28,021 nucleotides of DNA from a virus. Where the stretch lies: positions 1 through 28,021 of the IMG/VR virus record IMGVR_UViG_3300046171_000041; one strand, 5' to 3'. The translations under genes and the position numbers were made by a program. Below the pieces are notes generated by a model. The model searched no databases. It worked only from the letters and a program-made list of their open reading frames with translations, and had not been told where the DNA came from. Shown in pieces: positions 1-9,600 of the stretch (within the stretch, counting starts at the first letter, position 1; every line of letters starts with the position of its first letter).

Positions 1-459
1 GGGGCTGTTATATCTGACACAGGTAGGTTATTTTCTTCTGTAAATGGTGCATCTTCTTCGTTTAACAGAAACACGGATAACGGTGAGCTTATTCAGATGC
101 GTAGAAGTGGGACTCAGGTTGGCTCAATTAGTGTGACTACAAGTAGCACAGCTTACAACACATCTTCAGACTACCGCCTTAAGGAAAACGTAGACTACAC
201 ATGGGATGCAACTACACGCCTTAAGCAGCTTAAACCTGCACGGTTTAACTTCATTGCAGATGCAGACACCACGGTTGATGGCTTCCTAGCACATGAAGTT
301 CAGTCAGTTGTTCCAGAGGCAATATCAGGCACTAAAGACGAAGTAGATGCAGATGGTAACGCAGTAATGCAAGGCATAGATCAGGCAAAATTAGTACCAC
401 TGCTTGTTAAAACAATCCAAGAACTAGAAGCACGTATCACAGCCTTAGAAGGAGCATAA
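1..459 (+). CDS. Tail fibre/tail spike protein, C-terminal part with S74 chaperone domain (5' truncated)
   Basis: The frame is open from the first base of the window, so this is the C-terminal 152 residues of a longer protein. The end carries the intramolecular chaperone domain of phage tail fibres and spikes (Peptidase_S74 type): a Ser-Asp-Tyr-Arg-Leu-Lys-Glu-Asn motif near residues 56-63, then a GFLAHEVQ-VVPEA stretch, and a C-terminal helix rich in Leu/Glu. In this family the domain helps the fibre trimerise and then cuts itself off at the Ser of the S-D motif (Ser codon 166-168 here). The upstream residues are Ser/Asn/Thr-rich, as in fibre shafts. It is followed at once by a small coding region, consistent with a late structural operon. 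The fold is recognised with good confidence; receptor specificity cannot be read. Confidence 0.85.
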   Translation, partial: GAVISDTGRLFSSVNGASSSFNRNTDNGELIQMRRSGTQVGSISVTTSSTAYNTSSDYRLKENVDYTWDATTRLKQLKPARFNFIADADTTVDGFLAHEVQSVVPEAISGTKDEVDADGNAVMQGIDQAKLVPLLVKTIQELEARITALEGA

Positions 460-462
460 ATT

Positions 463-684
463 ATGACTGATACACCAACCGCAGAAGAAATCGCACAACA
501 CTACACAGCGATGGGTCACTCTGTTGACTTGCTAGATGCAGGGCAGCCAGAGGATATGGAAGATGCCGATTGGACTGACACTGTTTCACGCAATGTCGAG
601 CATCTGCAACTGATGGTAGCCAAAGACTTCTGGACTTCAGAAGATATGACTGCCGCAAACGCTGCGATTGCAGCAAATACTTAA
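463..684 (+). CDS. Small acidic phage protein next to tail fibre
   Basis: A 73-residue acidic protein starting three bases after the tail-fibre stop, with a GGAG ribosome binding site inside the end of the fibre gene. It is predicted to be mostly helical, with Met-Glu-Asp and Trp-Thr runs, and has no signal peptide or membrane segment. I do not recognise its family. Small proteins just after a tail fibre gene are sometimes fibre-assembly or accessory proteins, but that is context only. It is rich in Ala, Asp and Glu and has a complete reading frame. Confidence 0.7.
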   Translation: MTDTPTAEEIAQHYTAMGHSVDLLDAGQPEDMEDADWTDTVSRNVEHLQLMVAKDFWTSEDMTAANAAIAANT

Positions 685-704
685 CTTAACGAAAGGAAAT
701 GGTA

Positions 705-935
705 ATGGGAAAAAACGAAAAGACCCCAGTAACTATTAATGATGTAGAATACTTTGTAGAAGACTTAACAGATCAACAGCGCACTATACTAAATCACATT
801 CAAGATTTAGAACGTAAACTAGCAAGTACTCGTTTTAATGTTGATCAACTTACTGTAGGACGTGACGCATTTATTAATATGCTGACACGATCATTAGAGA
901 CTACAGAAGAAGAAGTTTCACCTGAAGCAGCTTAA
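705..935 (+). CDS. Small coiled-coil phage protein
   Basis: A 76-residue protein beginning MGKNEKTP. A start six bases earlier (699) is possible, but the GAAAGG ribosome binding site at 691-696 lies only two bases from that ATG and eight from this one, so 705 is preferred. The middle (an ILNHIQDLERKL heptad stretch) looks like a short coiled coil, and the C-terminus is Glu-rich. Similar short proteins with a QQRxxxxHIxDLxRK pattern are common in marine phages, with unknown function. It lies within the rightward late operon between the tail fibre and the large virion proteins. Confidence 0.7.
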   Translation: MGKNEKTPVTINDVEYFVEDLTDQQRTILNHIQDLERKLASTRFNVDQLTVGRDAFINMLTRSLETTEEEVSPEAA

Positions 936-950
936 TATGTTTTAACCATA

Positions 951-978
951 GATAGGGCTGCAGCAATGTAGCTCTATC
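951..978 (+). other. Hairpin in late intergenic gap
   Basis: Arms 951-959 and 970-978 pair over nine positions with one G-T wobble around a ten-base loop. It sits in the 64-base gap between two late genes and is followed by an A-rich stretch, not a T-run, so it is not a typical terminator. It could be an RNA processing or stability element; its function is unknown. Confidence 0.35.
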
Positions 979-999
979 ATAGTATAAAAAGAAAAGTTA

Positions 1000-1254
1000 A
1001 TGAGTGACATCAAACTAACCCCAGAAGAAGTAGAGACAATGCTAGACAACGCAGCTAGGCGTGGTGCTAAAGAGGCATTACGTTCTATTGGGCTACTTGA
1101 TAATGATGCACAAAAAGATATACTAGAGATGCGTAACTTAATAGAAGCGTGGCGTGATACACGCAGATCAATATGGTCAACATTAGTAAAAGTATCTACC
1201 GTTGGAGTCCTGACATTTATTGCAGGGGCGGTATGGATGACAATGGGTAAATAA
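1000..1254 (+). CDS. Small single-pass membrane protein of the late region
   Basis: An 84-residue protein. The N-terminal 55 residues are charged and helical (LTPEEVETMLDNAARRGAKE, then a DILEMRNLIEAWRDTRR stretch). A hydrophobic segment near residues 61-80 (STVGVLTFIAGAVWM) looks like one transmembrane helix close to the C-terminus. The pattern of an Ala-Arg-rich helix, a RNLIEAWRDTRR motif and one C-terminal membrane span resembles DUF6127-like proteins of phages and alphaproteobacteria, as far as I can judge. It lies directly before the large virion protein genes. A holin-like or virion-membrane role is possible, but only the topology is visible. Confidence 0.7.
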   Translation: MSDIKLTPEEVETMLDNAARRGAKEALRSIGLLDNDAQKDILEMRNLIEAWRDTRRSIWSTLVKVSTVGVLTFIAGAVWMTMGK

Positions 1255-1264
1255 GGAATAGAGT

Positions 1265-3907
1265 ATGGCAAATTATGTAACTGGTAGAGATGAAAAACCT
1301 ATAATGTCAGGTAATGAAAAAATAGGATTTAGCCCTGTATTAAATCCTCAAGGTGCTCAACCAGATAATCCTAACGCTAGGGAAAGAGCACAAGAGATTG
1401 CAGCAGCAGAAGCTGCAGCCGCTAGAGCAGATCTTCAAAAGTCTGGTGACTTTGATAAAGCTACTACAGGAACTCCTATTCTTTATAAAAATGGACAAGC
1501 AGGAACATCAACAGACCTTGAAAGATTTAACGAAGGAAAAGGTTATGCCGTTTATAATAGTGTTACAGATGCAAATGGTGATCAATATGTAGCTGTATCT
1601 GGTAAAAACTCTAGCTTTATTGAAAAAATAAGTGCTGATGGAACTGTTGAAAGAATAGCACAACCACCTAAAAAAAGTGGAAAAAGAAATACTAACGTAA
1701 ACAGAGTTCTTGGAGCTTTTGAAGATTTAAAATCAACACTAGATTTAAGCACACCTGCTGATGAAATACCAATAGATGATGATATACCTGTAGATCAACT
1801 TCCTGTAGATGAAGTACCAGTAGATGAAGAACCTGTACTACCAGAAGAACCTGTACTACCAGAAGAACCTGTACTACCAGAAGAACCTGTACTACCAGAA
1901 GAACCTGTACTACCAGAAGAACCTGTAGTATCTGGAGGAGATTTTACTTCTACAATACCTTCAACAGAAGTGTTGGAACTACAAGCTGACGAAGTAGCTC
2001 CTATAATTCCAGATACTCCTAAGACTGTTGTACAACAAGTAGCACCTGTAACATATCAATCAGATTCTGGTAGTGGCCTTGCTCCTGTAACGTCTGGAAC
2101 AAGTACTCAAATTCCTACAACAGGGACATTCTCTGCACCTGTACAAACTGCAGGTCTTTCTGCTGTACCTAAACAAGTAACATACAAAACACATTACGCA
2201 GGTACTGCAGGTGCTGTGCCTCAAACACTTGTCACTACTGCCCCAGGATCAGGTGAACAATATACGTCAGGATATAGGACAGTCTACTACGTAAATGATC
2301 TAGGACAACGTATTCCTATTACTGAGTTTAACGGTAGACCTACTACCTACGTACCACCAGGTTTTTACAGACCAGGATCTAAGCAAAAAGGAATGTATGT
2401 GACTGGAACTACTACACCTACATCTGAATCTCAAGGTGATCCTAACAAGCAAGTACAATTACCAAGAAATCCTGATGAAACAGCAGGTATGATGGGTATG
2501 TCTGAAGGTGGGGATGTATCACTAGCTAGAAAGTTTTTAGGGTTTGATGGCCCTTCTCAACAACTTAATAATTTCTTACAAGCTAACCCTGCTGCTGCTG
2601 CACGTATGGGTAAATACAGACAAGCTATGACAAACATGGGCGGTATGCGTATGGGTGCTCAAGAAGGTACTGTTGTAACAAGTAATCCTACAGTTGGTAC
2701 AGAAGTTACTGGTGAAACTCAAGCTGTTGTAAGTCCTTTAGCTCAAATGACGAGTAACTTGGTAGGTCAAACAATGCAGCCAATACAAGCTCCTACAGGT
2801 ATGATACAACCTACTTCAGGTGAGTTTATTCCAGTGGATGCAGGTATGACTACACCTATTGCTCCTTTTGCTGAAGCTGCTACTACAGGGGAAGTACAAC
2901 AGGTATCGATGCCCACACAAACTCCTGTAGTAAAAGCTAAAGTTGATTCTGTAGCACCAGACATAGCTACCGAAACAGCAAAGCTAACTGCTCAAAAAGG
3001 GGAGATAACACCTGGCGCAACTATCACTGCGGAACAACAAACAACTAGTGCTGTTTCAAATGTAAAAGAAGCACAAGGAACAGCGGTACAGGTAGATGGA
3101 CCAGAAGCTAGAAAACTACAAACTGATCCTGTTACAGGTGAAAGTGAAATAATATCTGGTGTTGCTAACGCACAGACTGCTGCTGCATTTACTGAAGCAA
3201 AACAACATGCTGAAGCCACACCAAGTAAAAAGGCTACGGTTGCAGGTCAGCTAGAAGGACTCATGGCTCAGTTTGAAGGAGGTAACACACCTGCTTGGGC
3301 TTCAGGATCAATGAGAGCAGCTATGGCTACCCTGTCTGCTCGTGGACTAGGCGCATCTAGTTTAGCAGGACAGGCTGTTATACAAGCTGCTATGGAGTCT
3401 GCACTACCTATCGCTCAGATGGATGCACAAACTCAAGCTCAGTTTGAAGCACAGAACTTGTCTAACAGACAACAACGTGCTATGCTTGCAGCACAACAAC
3501 GTGCAACATTTATAGGTCAAGAGTTCGATCAAGCATTCCAGGCTCGTGTACAGAATGCTTCTCGTATAGCTGACATAGCTAACATGAACTTTACTGCTGA
3601 ACAGCAGATAGCTTTAGAAGATGCTCGTGCTGCTAATACTATGGAGTTGTCTAATTTATCTAACAGACAAGCTATGGTAATGGCAGAGGCTGCTGCGTTG
3701 TCACAACTTGATATGGCTAACCTATCAAATAGACAGCAGACTGCTGTACAAAATGCTCAAAACTTTTTACAGATGGATATGACCAATCTATCTAACAAAC
3801 AGCAAACAGAAATGTTTAAGTCTCAACAAAACATTCAAGCTTTATTTACAGACTCTGCTGCAGAAAATGCTTTTGCTCATTTAACGCAGCAAATGAGAAC
3901 CAAGTAA
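1265..3907 (+). CDS. Large glutamine-rich virion protein, probably frameshifted 5' part
   Basis: An 880-residue reading frame with start ATG preceded by AAGGAA. Residues 1-180 are charged. Residues 189-218 are five exact EPVLPE repeats. A long low-complexity Thr/Pro/Gln/Val region follows, then an Ala/Gln/Met-rich helical C-terminal third carrying four copies of an N-L-S-N-[RK]-Q motif. Proteins with such NLSNRQQ repeats are common next to internal or tail proteins in marine phage late operons, so a virion structural role is likely. The same composition continues in the next reading frame after position about 3880. This frame ends abruptly with HLTQQMRTK, so the gene is probably one protein of about 1040 residues broken by a one-base shift, natural or from assembly. 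Confidence 0.75.
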   Translation: MANYVTGRDEKPIMSGNEKIGFSPVLNPQGAQPDNPNARERAQEIAAAEAAAARADLQKSGDFDKATTGTPILYKNGQAGTSTDLERFNEGKGYAVYNSVTDANGDQYVAVSGKNSSFIEKISADGTVERIAQPPKKSGKRNTNVNRVLGAFEDLKSTLDLSTPADEIPIDDDIPVDQLPVDEVPVDEEPVLPEEPVLPEEPVLPEEPVLPEEPVLPEEPVVSGGDFTSTIPSTEVLELQADEVAPIIPDTPKTVVQQVAPVTYQSDSGSGLAPVTSGTSTQIPTTGTFSAPVQTAGLSAVPKQVTYKTHYAGTAGAVPQTLVTTAPGSGEQYTSGYRTVYYVNDLGQRIPITEFNGRPTTYVPPGFYRPGSKQKGMYVTGTTTPTSESQGDPNKQVQLPRNPDETAGMMGMSEGGDVSLARKFLGFDGPSQQLNNFLQANPAAAARMGKYRQAMTNMGGMRMGAQEGTVVTSNPTVGTEVTGETQAVVSPLAQMTSNLVGQTMQPIQAPTGMIQPTSGEFIPVDAGMTTPIAPFAEAATTGEVQQVSMPTQTPVVKAKVDSVAPDIATETAKLTAQKGEITPGATITAEQQTTSAVSNVKEAQGTAVQVDGPEARKLQTDPVTGESEIISGVANAQTAAAFTEAKQHAEATPSKKATVAGQLEGLMAQFEGGNTPAWASGSMRAAMATLSARGLGASSLAGQAVIQAAMESALPIAQMDAQTQAQFEAQNLSNRQQRAMLAAQQRATFIGQEFDQAFQARVQNASRIADIANMNFTAEQQIALEDARAANTMELSNLSNRQAMVMAEAAALSQLDMANLSNRQQTAVQNAQNFLQMDMTNLSNKQQTEMFKSQQNIQALFTDSAAENAFAHLTQQMRTK
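1829..1918 (+). repeat. Five exact 18-bp tandem repeats encoding EPVLPE
   Basis: Five identical in-frame copies of an 18-base unit (gaacctgtactaccagaa), followed by a partial sixth (1919-1927) that changes to EPVVSG, and preceded by diverged VDEVPVDE units. Complete identity at third codon positions points to recent expansion by slippage or unequal recombination. The encoded Pro/Glu segment would be an extended spacer in the virion protein. The copy number may vary between related phages. Confidence 0.9.
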
Positions 3908-3969
3908 ATCAATTCTTTGCTAGTCTGTCTAATCAAACCTCTCAGTTTAACGCCACACAGCAGAATGCT

Positions 3970-4392
3970 ATGGATCAGTTCAACACAAACAGTGTTAACG
4001 CTTTACGTGAGTTTAACTCTGGGTTACAACAAAATCGTGATTTGTTTAACGCACAAAATGGTCTAGTGATAGCACAGGCTAACGCTCAGTGGAGACAGAA
4101 CATAGCAACCATAAATAATGCCACTCAGAATGAAAGTAACATGGCTTTTGCTCAAACTATAAATGCTTTGACATCTACCAATCTTGATTCGATATGGCAA
4201 AGAGAAAGAGATATGTTGTCGATGGCTTTTCAAGTATCAGAGGGTAACGCTGACAGGGCTAACAGTATTATACTTCAGAAGATGGCTGCAGATGCTTCAA
4301 TAGATGTTGCAGAACTACAAGCAAAAATTCAAGCTGCAGGACAAGAAGGTAACTTTTTAAGTGACATCTTTACTACAATTATAGGTTTATAG
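3970..4392 (+). CDS. 3' part of the glutamine-rich virion protein (out-of-frame continuation)
   Basis: This frame is open from 3820. Protein-like sequence begins near 3880 (FNAANENQVNQFFASLSNQ) and then runs through the first ATG at 3970 to the stop at 4390-4392. Its composition (Gln, Asn, Ala, LSNQ and FNA motifs) matches the C-terminal third of the preceding frame. No Shine-Dalgarno sequence is visible before 3970, where the bases read ccacacagcagaatgct. The simplest reading is that it is the C-terminal 170 residues of the preceding virion protein, displaced by -1. An independent 140-residue protein starting at 3970 is less likely. Confidence 0.6.
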   Translation: MDQFNTNSVNALREFNSGLQQNRDLFNAQNGLVIAQANAQWRQNIATINNATQNESNMAFAQTINALTSTNLDSIWQRERDMLSMAFQVSEGNADRANSIILQKMAADASIDVAELQAKIQAAGQEGNFLSDIFTTIIGL

Positions 4393-4406
4393 GTTAGGAT
4401 TAAGAT

Positions 4407-5177
4407 ATGAGAACCAATGCAGAGGATAGACAAAGAAAAAGAATAGAGGCTTCACAGCAAAATCCTGAGTTAAATGTAGGTGATCCTGGTGATAAACGAA
4501 AATCAAAAAGAAGTCTTGCTGAAAGAACTACAGTTCCTAGTCCAGAGGAATCTGCAGAAGGTGTAAGGAGAATGCAAAATGATCCTAAAAAGACATCTCA
4601 AGAAAAAGACTCTGCTGATATTCTTGCTACAGTAAGCGGATGGATGGAAGCTATAGCAAACCTAGAAGAGGCTCCTGAGTTAAAGGAAAAGAAAGCTAGT
4701 TTAAACATAGGCTCTATGCAAAGCTCTCTTTCTCCTAAAAAAAAAGAGTCAAAAAAGTCGGATAATTTAATTAATTTTATTGTAGAACACGAAGGCTTTA
4801 GTTCAACTGCTTACGATGATTTTAAACAAACATCCATAGGTTATGGAACAAAAGCTACCAGTAAAAATCAAACAATAACTGAAGTTGAAGCAAAAAAATT
4901 ATTAGAAAGAGATTTAGATACTGCACGTAAAGCTGTTTTAAAAATGAAAGACAAAGCAGGTTACGACTGGAACGAAAATAAAGTAGATGCCCTTACTAGT
5001 TTTACTTACAATGCAGGGGAAGGTAACCTTAAAAAGTTAACAAAGAATGGCACAAGAAGTAACGAAGAAATTGCTGCTATGCTACCAGAATACAAAAAGG
5101 CAGGTGGTAAAGTTCTTGATGGTCTTATAAAAAGAAGAGCAGCAGAACTTAAATTATTTAACGAAGGATACACTTAA
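4407..5177 (+). CDS. Virion-associated or lysis protein with C-terminal T4/lambda-type lysozyme domain (GH24)
   Basis: A 256-residue protein. Residues 1-115 are charged, Lys/Glu/Ser-rich and probably disordered. Residues 120-255 form a muramidase domain of glycoside hydrolase family 24, which cuts the N-acetylmuramic acid to N-acetylglucosamine bond of peptidoglycan. The family triad can be placed: Glu129 (in EHEGF), Asp137/138 (in YDD) and Ser143 or Thr142 just before IGYG, where T4 lysozyme has Thr. A later ALTSFTYNAGEG stretch is also typical. It has no signal peptide. The long N-terminal extension and the location between virion genes suggest a virion-borne wall-degrading enzyme used at entry, but a lysis role is equally possible. 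Its stop overlaps the next start (TAATG). Confidence 0.88.
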   Translation: MRTNAEDRQRKRIEASQQNPELNVGDPGDKRKSKRSLAERTTVPSPEESAEGVRRMQNDPKKTSQEKDSADILATVSGWMEAIANLEEAPELKEKKASLNIGSMQSSLSPKKKESKKSDNLINFIVEHEGFSSTAYDDFKQTSIGYGTKATSKNQTITEVEAKKLLERDLDTARKAVLKMKDKAGYDWNENKVDALTSFTYNAGEGNLKKLTKNGTRSNEEIAAMLPEYKKAGGKVLDGLIKRRAAELKLFNEGYT

Positions 5178-5689
5178 TGACAGAGGCGGCACTTAGAGCA
5201 GCGATACCAGGACAGTCTTTAACAGACACACCTAAGAACTATCCTTGGGAAAGACCTGCAGAAATAGCAGATCCAGATGAAGCTATAAGATACCACATGG
5301 ATAGGGTTTCACAGGAAGAGGTTATAGATAATATCTTTCACGCTCTTGAATTTGGAGTACCTGCTAAAACACTTTCTGAGTCTATGATGACAGGGGCTGT
5401 ATCAAAGGGTATTCATAGTATAGATGTAAGTTTAATAATAGAACCTGTTATCAGGGCTTTTATTATGAAGTCTGCTGACATGGCAGGAGTAGAGTACAAA
5501 GAAACATTTAAAGACGATGAAAGAAGTCCTGTTGAACGTGCTGCTGTCCTCATGGGAGCAGTTAAAGCAACTCCGAAGGACAACATGGATGAAGGTTACG
5601 AAGTAATTAAAGAAGCTGCTGAGTCAGTACAGGAAGAACCTGAAGAAAAAATAACAGAAGAAAAACCAAAAGGTTTAATGGCGAGGTAA
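5177..5689 (+). CDS. Putative virion structural protein (170 aa)
   Basis: A 170-residue protein whose ATG shares a base with the stop of the lysozyme gene. It begins with an IPGQSLTDTPKNYPWERP stretch, then EIADPDEAIRYHMDR, and has a central GIHSIDVSLIIEPVIRAFI segment. The C-terminal 50 residues are Glu/Lys-rich and probably disordered. The PGQSLT...PWERPPE and GIHSIDVS-IIxP pattern is one I associate with conserved virion proteins in marine T4-like and podovirus-like phages, where the exact role is unknown. It has no membrane segment. Context among structural genes supports the call. Confidence 0.7.
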   Translation: MTEAALRAAIPGQSLTDTPKNYPWERPAEIADPDEAIRYHMDRVSQEEVIDNIFHALEFGVPAKTLSESMMTGAVSKGIHSIDVSLIIEPVIRAFIMKSADMAGVEYKETFKDDERSPVERAAVLMGAVKATPKDNMDEGYEVIKEAAESVQEEPEEKITEEKPKGLMAR

Positions 5690-5693
5690 TAAA

Positions 5694-6659
5694 ATGGTAA
5701 CAGCAGCAGTAAGAAGGGGTGCTTTCTTTGGTGGTCTTTCAGATAAGATAAGAGAAAACAGAGAATATACTCAAAAGACTTCTAGTGCTATGCAGGAATA
5801 CTTGTGGAAAGCAGGTCTTGAAAGAAACAACGAAGTAAAAAAAGCAAGGACTTCTCTTGAAAACTCTTTTAATTATTTAACATCAAAGGGTCTTGAGGAA
5901 AAGTCTGCTTTATTTCTTTTAGAAAAAAGTCCAACAGAGCTACTTAGAATAGCAAAGGCTGCAGAACAAGCAGAATTAGAAGGTGTACTAGATTCAACTA
6001 AATTAAATCAAACTATGGAGAGGTATGGTAATGTCTTAGAGGACTATGACATATCTGGGGTATCCTCTCAAGATTTAATTAAACAAGCAACACCTACTTT
6101 TGTAGAGGGAACTGACCTGGAAGTTCCAGAGGAAGAAAGAAGTTTACTACAAAAAATGTTTGTAGCACCTGATCTTCAAAGTGTGATGGGTGACGTTTAT
6201 AGATCAGAGATAATGGGTCAAAAGGGTTCAGACATTGCTGCCAGTATAACGGCTCCTACAATAAAGATTACAGATCCAGGTCAAACGCCTATTACTGCTG
6301 ACCTAACAGCCTTTACAGATCCTTTCGGTGCAGGAACTAAAAGAGATTTAACTAATCAAATACATGATAGGTATGACAAACATTTAGCTAATTTAAAAAG
6401 TGCTGCTAGTGATGCGATGACAGAAGCAGAAAGTGGCACTGAGCAAGATCAAGCAAACGCTCAAGCAAACTATACGGCCCTTCTAGAAATAGAAAAAATG
6501 GAGGACGAACAAAAGTATATTGAGCTTGTCAGACTCTATCCTAAATTTGCATATGACTTTTATAATCAAGCTGATGCTTTCAAAAATACTTTTAGTGATC
6601 CTGCTTATTTTTCACCAACCATTCTAGAAATAATAAACCAATACGAAGCAGAGGAATAA
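5694..6659 (+). CDS. Putative internal virion protein (321 aa)
   Basis: A 321-residue, largely helical protein beginning MVTAAVRRGAFFGGLSDKIR. The first 150 residues are Lys/Glu-rich amphipathic helices with coiled-coil character, the middle has Thr/Asp/Pro-rich loops (near DPGQTPITADLTAFTDPFGA), and the C-terminus is acidic. I recognise no enzyme motif. The gene lies between the 170-residue virion protein and the 1150-residue protein, spaced one base from the latter, so they probably form one assembly or DNA-ejection unit. In podoviruses, several large helical internal proteins are encoded together at this position. A structural role is inferred from context. Confidence 0.65.
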   Translation: MVTAAVRRGAFFGGLSDKIRENREYTQKTSSAMQEYLWKAGLERNNEVKKARTSLENSFNYLTSKGLEEKSALFLLEKSPTELLRIAKAAEQAELEGVLDSTKLNQTMERYGNVLEDYDISGVSSQDLIKQATPTFVEGTDLEVPEEERSLLQKMFVAPDLQSVMGDVYRSEIMGQKGSDIAASITAPTIKITDPGQTPITADLTAFTDPFGAGTKRDLTNQIHDRYDKHLANLKSAASDAMTEAESGTEQDQANAQANYTALLEIEKMEDEQKYIELVRLYPKFAYDFYNQADAFKNTFSDPAYFSPTILEIINQYEAEE

Positions 6660-6660
6660 C

Positions 6661-9600
6661 ATGGCAGATCTCTTAGGTCTTCAGAATAGAATGTTAGAAC
6701 AGCAAAGTTCTGTACCTCAAGAGGAACAGACTGAAGAGGTTTTTGATCCAACAGGTAAAAGTTTAATTGAAACTTTATCTGCTGATACAAATTACAAAGT
6801 TTTAAAAAACTACATGTCTGACAGGTACGGCATGGAGGAATCAGAGTACGATAAAAGAAAAATAATTGACGCATATATAAATCAAATGAGAAGGTTTAAC
6901 TCAGGTCAATCTGTTGTTGCTCTCAGTGAACTTACATATTTAAATACAGGCGATACTGACCAGAAGCTTGCACTAAGACGTAAGAAAGCAGCAGACGCTT
7001 ATCAGTTATTTGATAGTCTTGATAGTGCGTTTAGTGAAGACAGAACCTTTGGTGAAAAAGCTGATGCTGTGTATGACTATGCAAGAGCAGCTATTGTTGA
7101 CCCTGTTAATATTGTATCTTTGGGTGTAGGTAAAATATTTGGATATGCAGGAGCTAAAGCTGCTGTAGCAGGAGCTAAACATCTAGCCTTTAGAGTTGGA
7201 AGACAAGCAGGTTATCAGACATTAAAGAAAACTGGATCTAAAAAAGTTGCACAACAAGTTCAAAGAGAGACAACACAAAGAGCTTTTCAAGCAGCACTAA
7301 AAAAATCTAAAACAAAATCTATAATAGATAAAGCAGACAAGAAAGCTATATATGGTAGCCTTGGTTTTGATATGGCTGCTGCAGGTGGTTTTGATTTAGC
7401 GCAACAACAGGCAGAAATAACTTCAGGTTACAAAGAAGATTTAGATTTCTTTCAAGCAGGTATATCTACAGCCACTGGTGCTCTTGGTGGTGCAACACAA
7501 CTTGGGTTGATAGCTCTTAAAAACAAAGAACAGATACCTCTAGCCTCTGTAGAAATAAATAGATCTAGAGAAATAATGAAATCTTTAGATGACTCTATAG
7601 AACCTTTGAGTGATGAGGCAAGGAAAGAAATACTCGCCAGTGATAGTATAAAGAATGCTTTGGAGAATTTAAAAACAAGAACAACTAGTTGGGCAGAAAA
7701 AGTAAGAAAAGGTAAAGAGTTAGCTAAGAAGTCAGATAATCCAAAGACTTCTATAGACTATGACACTGAGTTTGCTCATATGTTTTTTGTTGGTAGTGGA
7801 GAATATAAATGGGATGGTCTTATAAATATTCTAGCAAAGGAAGGTTACAGACAACCTCGCACTATGAACTTCACAGACTTTATGGGTGAAGCAATATCTG
7901 ATCTCTCTGAAGATAATAAAAAGATTGTAGTAGATGCTTACGAAATACTTAGAGGCTCCTCTGATCAGTTAGAAGGTTTTGGTCTTGAAGATTTTATAAA
8001 TATAGATGCAGCAAAAACTAAAGAAGCCGCACAAATATTAAACGCTAAATCTTTAGCTAAACAAAAGTTTCAAAGACTTGGACTTGATTACAGTGATGTA
8101 AACGCTGAAGATGCTGCAAAGATTTTATCTGAGCCTATAGAAGAGGAAACACGTAGAGGTATTCTTGCACCTTTTAAACCACTTCAAAGTAACCTTATTA
8201 GATCTCTTGTTACTCATCCAGGAACCACAGCATTAAACGCTATTGGTTGGAAAGCAGCTACAGTGAATCAAAGTGTTTCAGATATGATACGTGGTGCTCT
8301 GTATGGCGGTAACGCAGTATTAAAACAACTTACAGGTGATAGTGTAAACGCAGTTAAATATAAAAACTTAGCTGTTCAAATGATGGATCTTCAAAGACAA
8401 AAAGTTAAAAACATGGTTGATCCTTACGGAACTTATGAATCTGTGATGGACTATCTAGCTATAAGACCTGATGCACAAAAAGAATTGTTTAGGTACATAA
8501 ATGGTGGCGTAGAAGTAAAAGGTATTCTTGACGAGTTTGAAATGAACCCTGCCATGAAACCTGAAAAGGGTAACTATCAAAAGTTTAACGAGTTCTTTGA
8601 AACTATCTATGGTGTTAAAGCTCAAGACTTTCTAACTAAAACCCAAGAGTTTGTTTACGCATTAGATAAACAAATGAGAATAAAATATGGTAAAAGCTAT
8701 ATGGAGTTTATGAATGATCCAGAGCTAGTAACTTATTTATCTGAACCTGGTTCAGCTAGGTTTAAAGAGTTTGCGGAGATTGAAGCTGCTGCAGTACAGG
8801 ACGCTTTGCGTAATACTTTTTCTAAGAAGTATGGTGGTCAAGATGGTATTATTCAAGGTGTTGCAAACGTAATAGAAGAGGCTAGAAATGTTCCTGGTAT
8901 CGGTGCTCTCGTTCCTTTTGGGCAGTTTTGGAATAACAGTGTAGCGTTTATGCTTGATCATTCAGGTATTAGTTTGCTTAACAAATACACTTTAAAAGCA
9001 GGTGGTAAGGCTGCAGTAGAAAGAGATCCTTTAGATCTGTTTACTAAGTCTGCTGTTGGTTGGAGTGCTGTAGGAATTAGCACATATTCTCAAATGGATA
9101 ATTTAGAGGAAGGTCTTGCTTGGTATGAAGACAGGGATGAGACAGGATCTGTGAGAAGTTATCTATACGACTATCCAAGAAATGTACCCATGATTGTAGG
9201 AAGGATGGGTGCTCATTTAGTAAGAGACGGAGTAATACCTGTAGACTTAATAACAGCCTTTGGAGATAACTTTGGTACTCGTGCTCTAACGAGAGAGCTT
9301 GGAGATGCTTATGGTTTAGTGAGCAAAGGAATCTTTCTTGCATCAGAAGCAAAGGACGAAGAATATTTATTTGCTGCCCAGACAGTTTTAGGGGATATGG
9401 TGTCTCAGTATGCTTCAGGATTTACGAGAAGGTTTGAACCAATAAATCAAGTTGTAGGTATGGCAAGAGGTGAAGACTACACAGTAGTTGATAGGAAGCA
9501 GGGTAGTGAAACTCTAAATAACTCTTTAAGATATGTAGATCAAATCTATACTGTTTTATCTGGTAAAGAGTTAGCGGAAGAAAAAGAAAAAGCTTTATCT

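Noticed and set aside
951-978. Intrinsic terminator after the 76-residue protein
   Set aside because: The stem is followed by an A-rich, not T-rich, stretch and lies in the middle of a co-oriented operon.
1829-1927. CRISPR-like repeat array
   Set aside because: The copies abut without spacers, are in frame and lie inside a coding region; they are a protein tandem repeat.
2767-3219. Leftward frames with Cys/Ala/Val-rich sequence
   Set aside because: They are antisense to the Gln/Ala/Thr-rich virion protein; the composition mirrors the coding strand and there is no ribosome binding site.
3878-3886. Canonical -1 programmed frameshift heptamer
   Set aside because: T-TTA-ACG lacks the second homopolymer of the X XXY YYZ rule and no obvious downstream pseudoknot was seen, so a programmed event is only one option.
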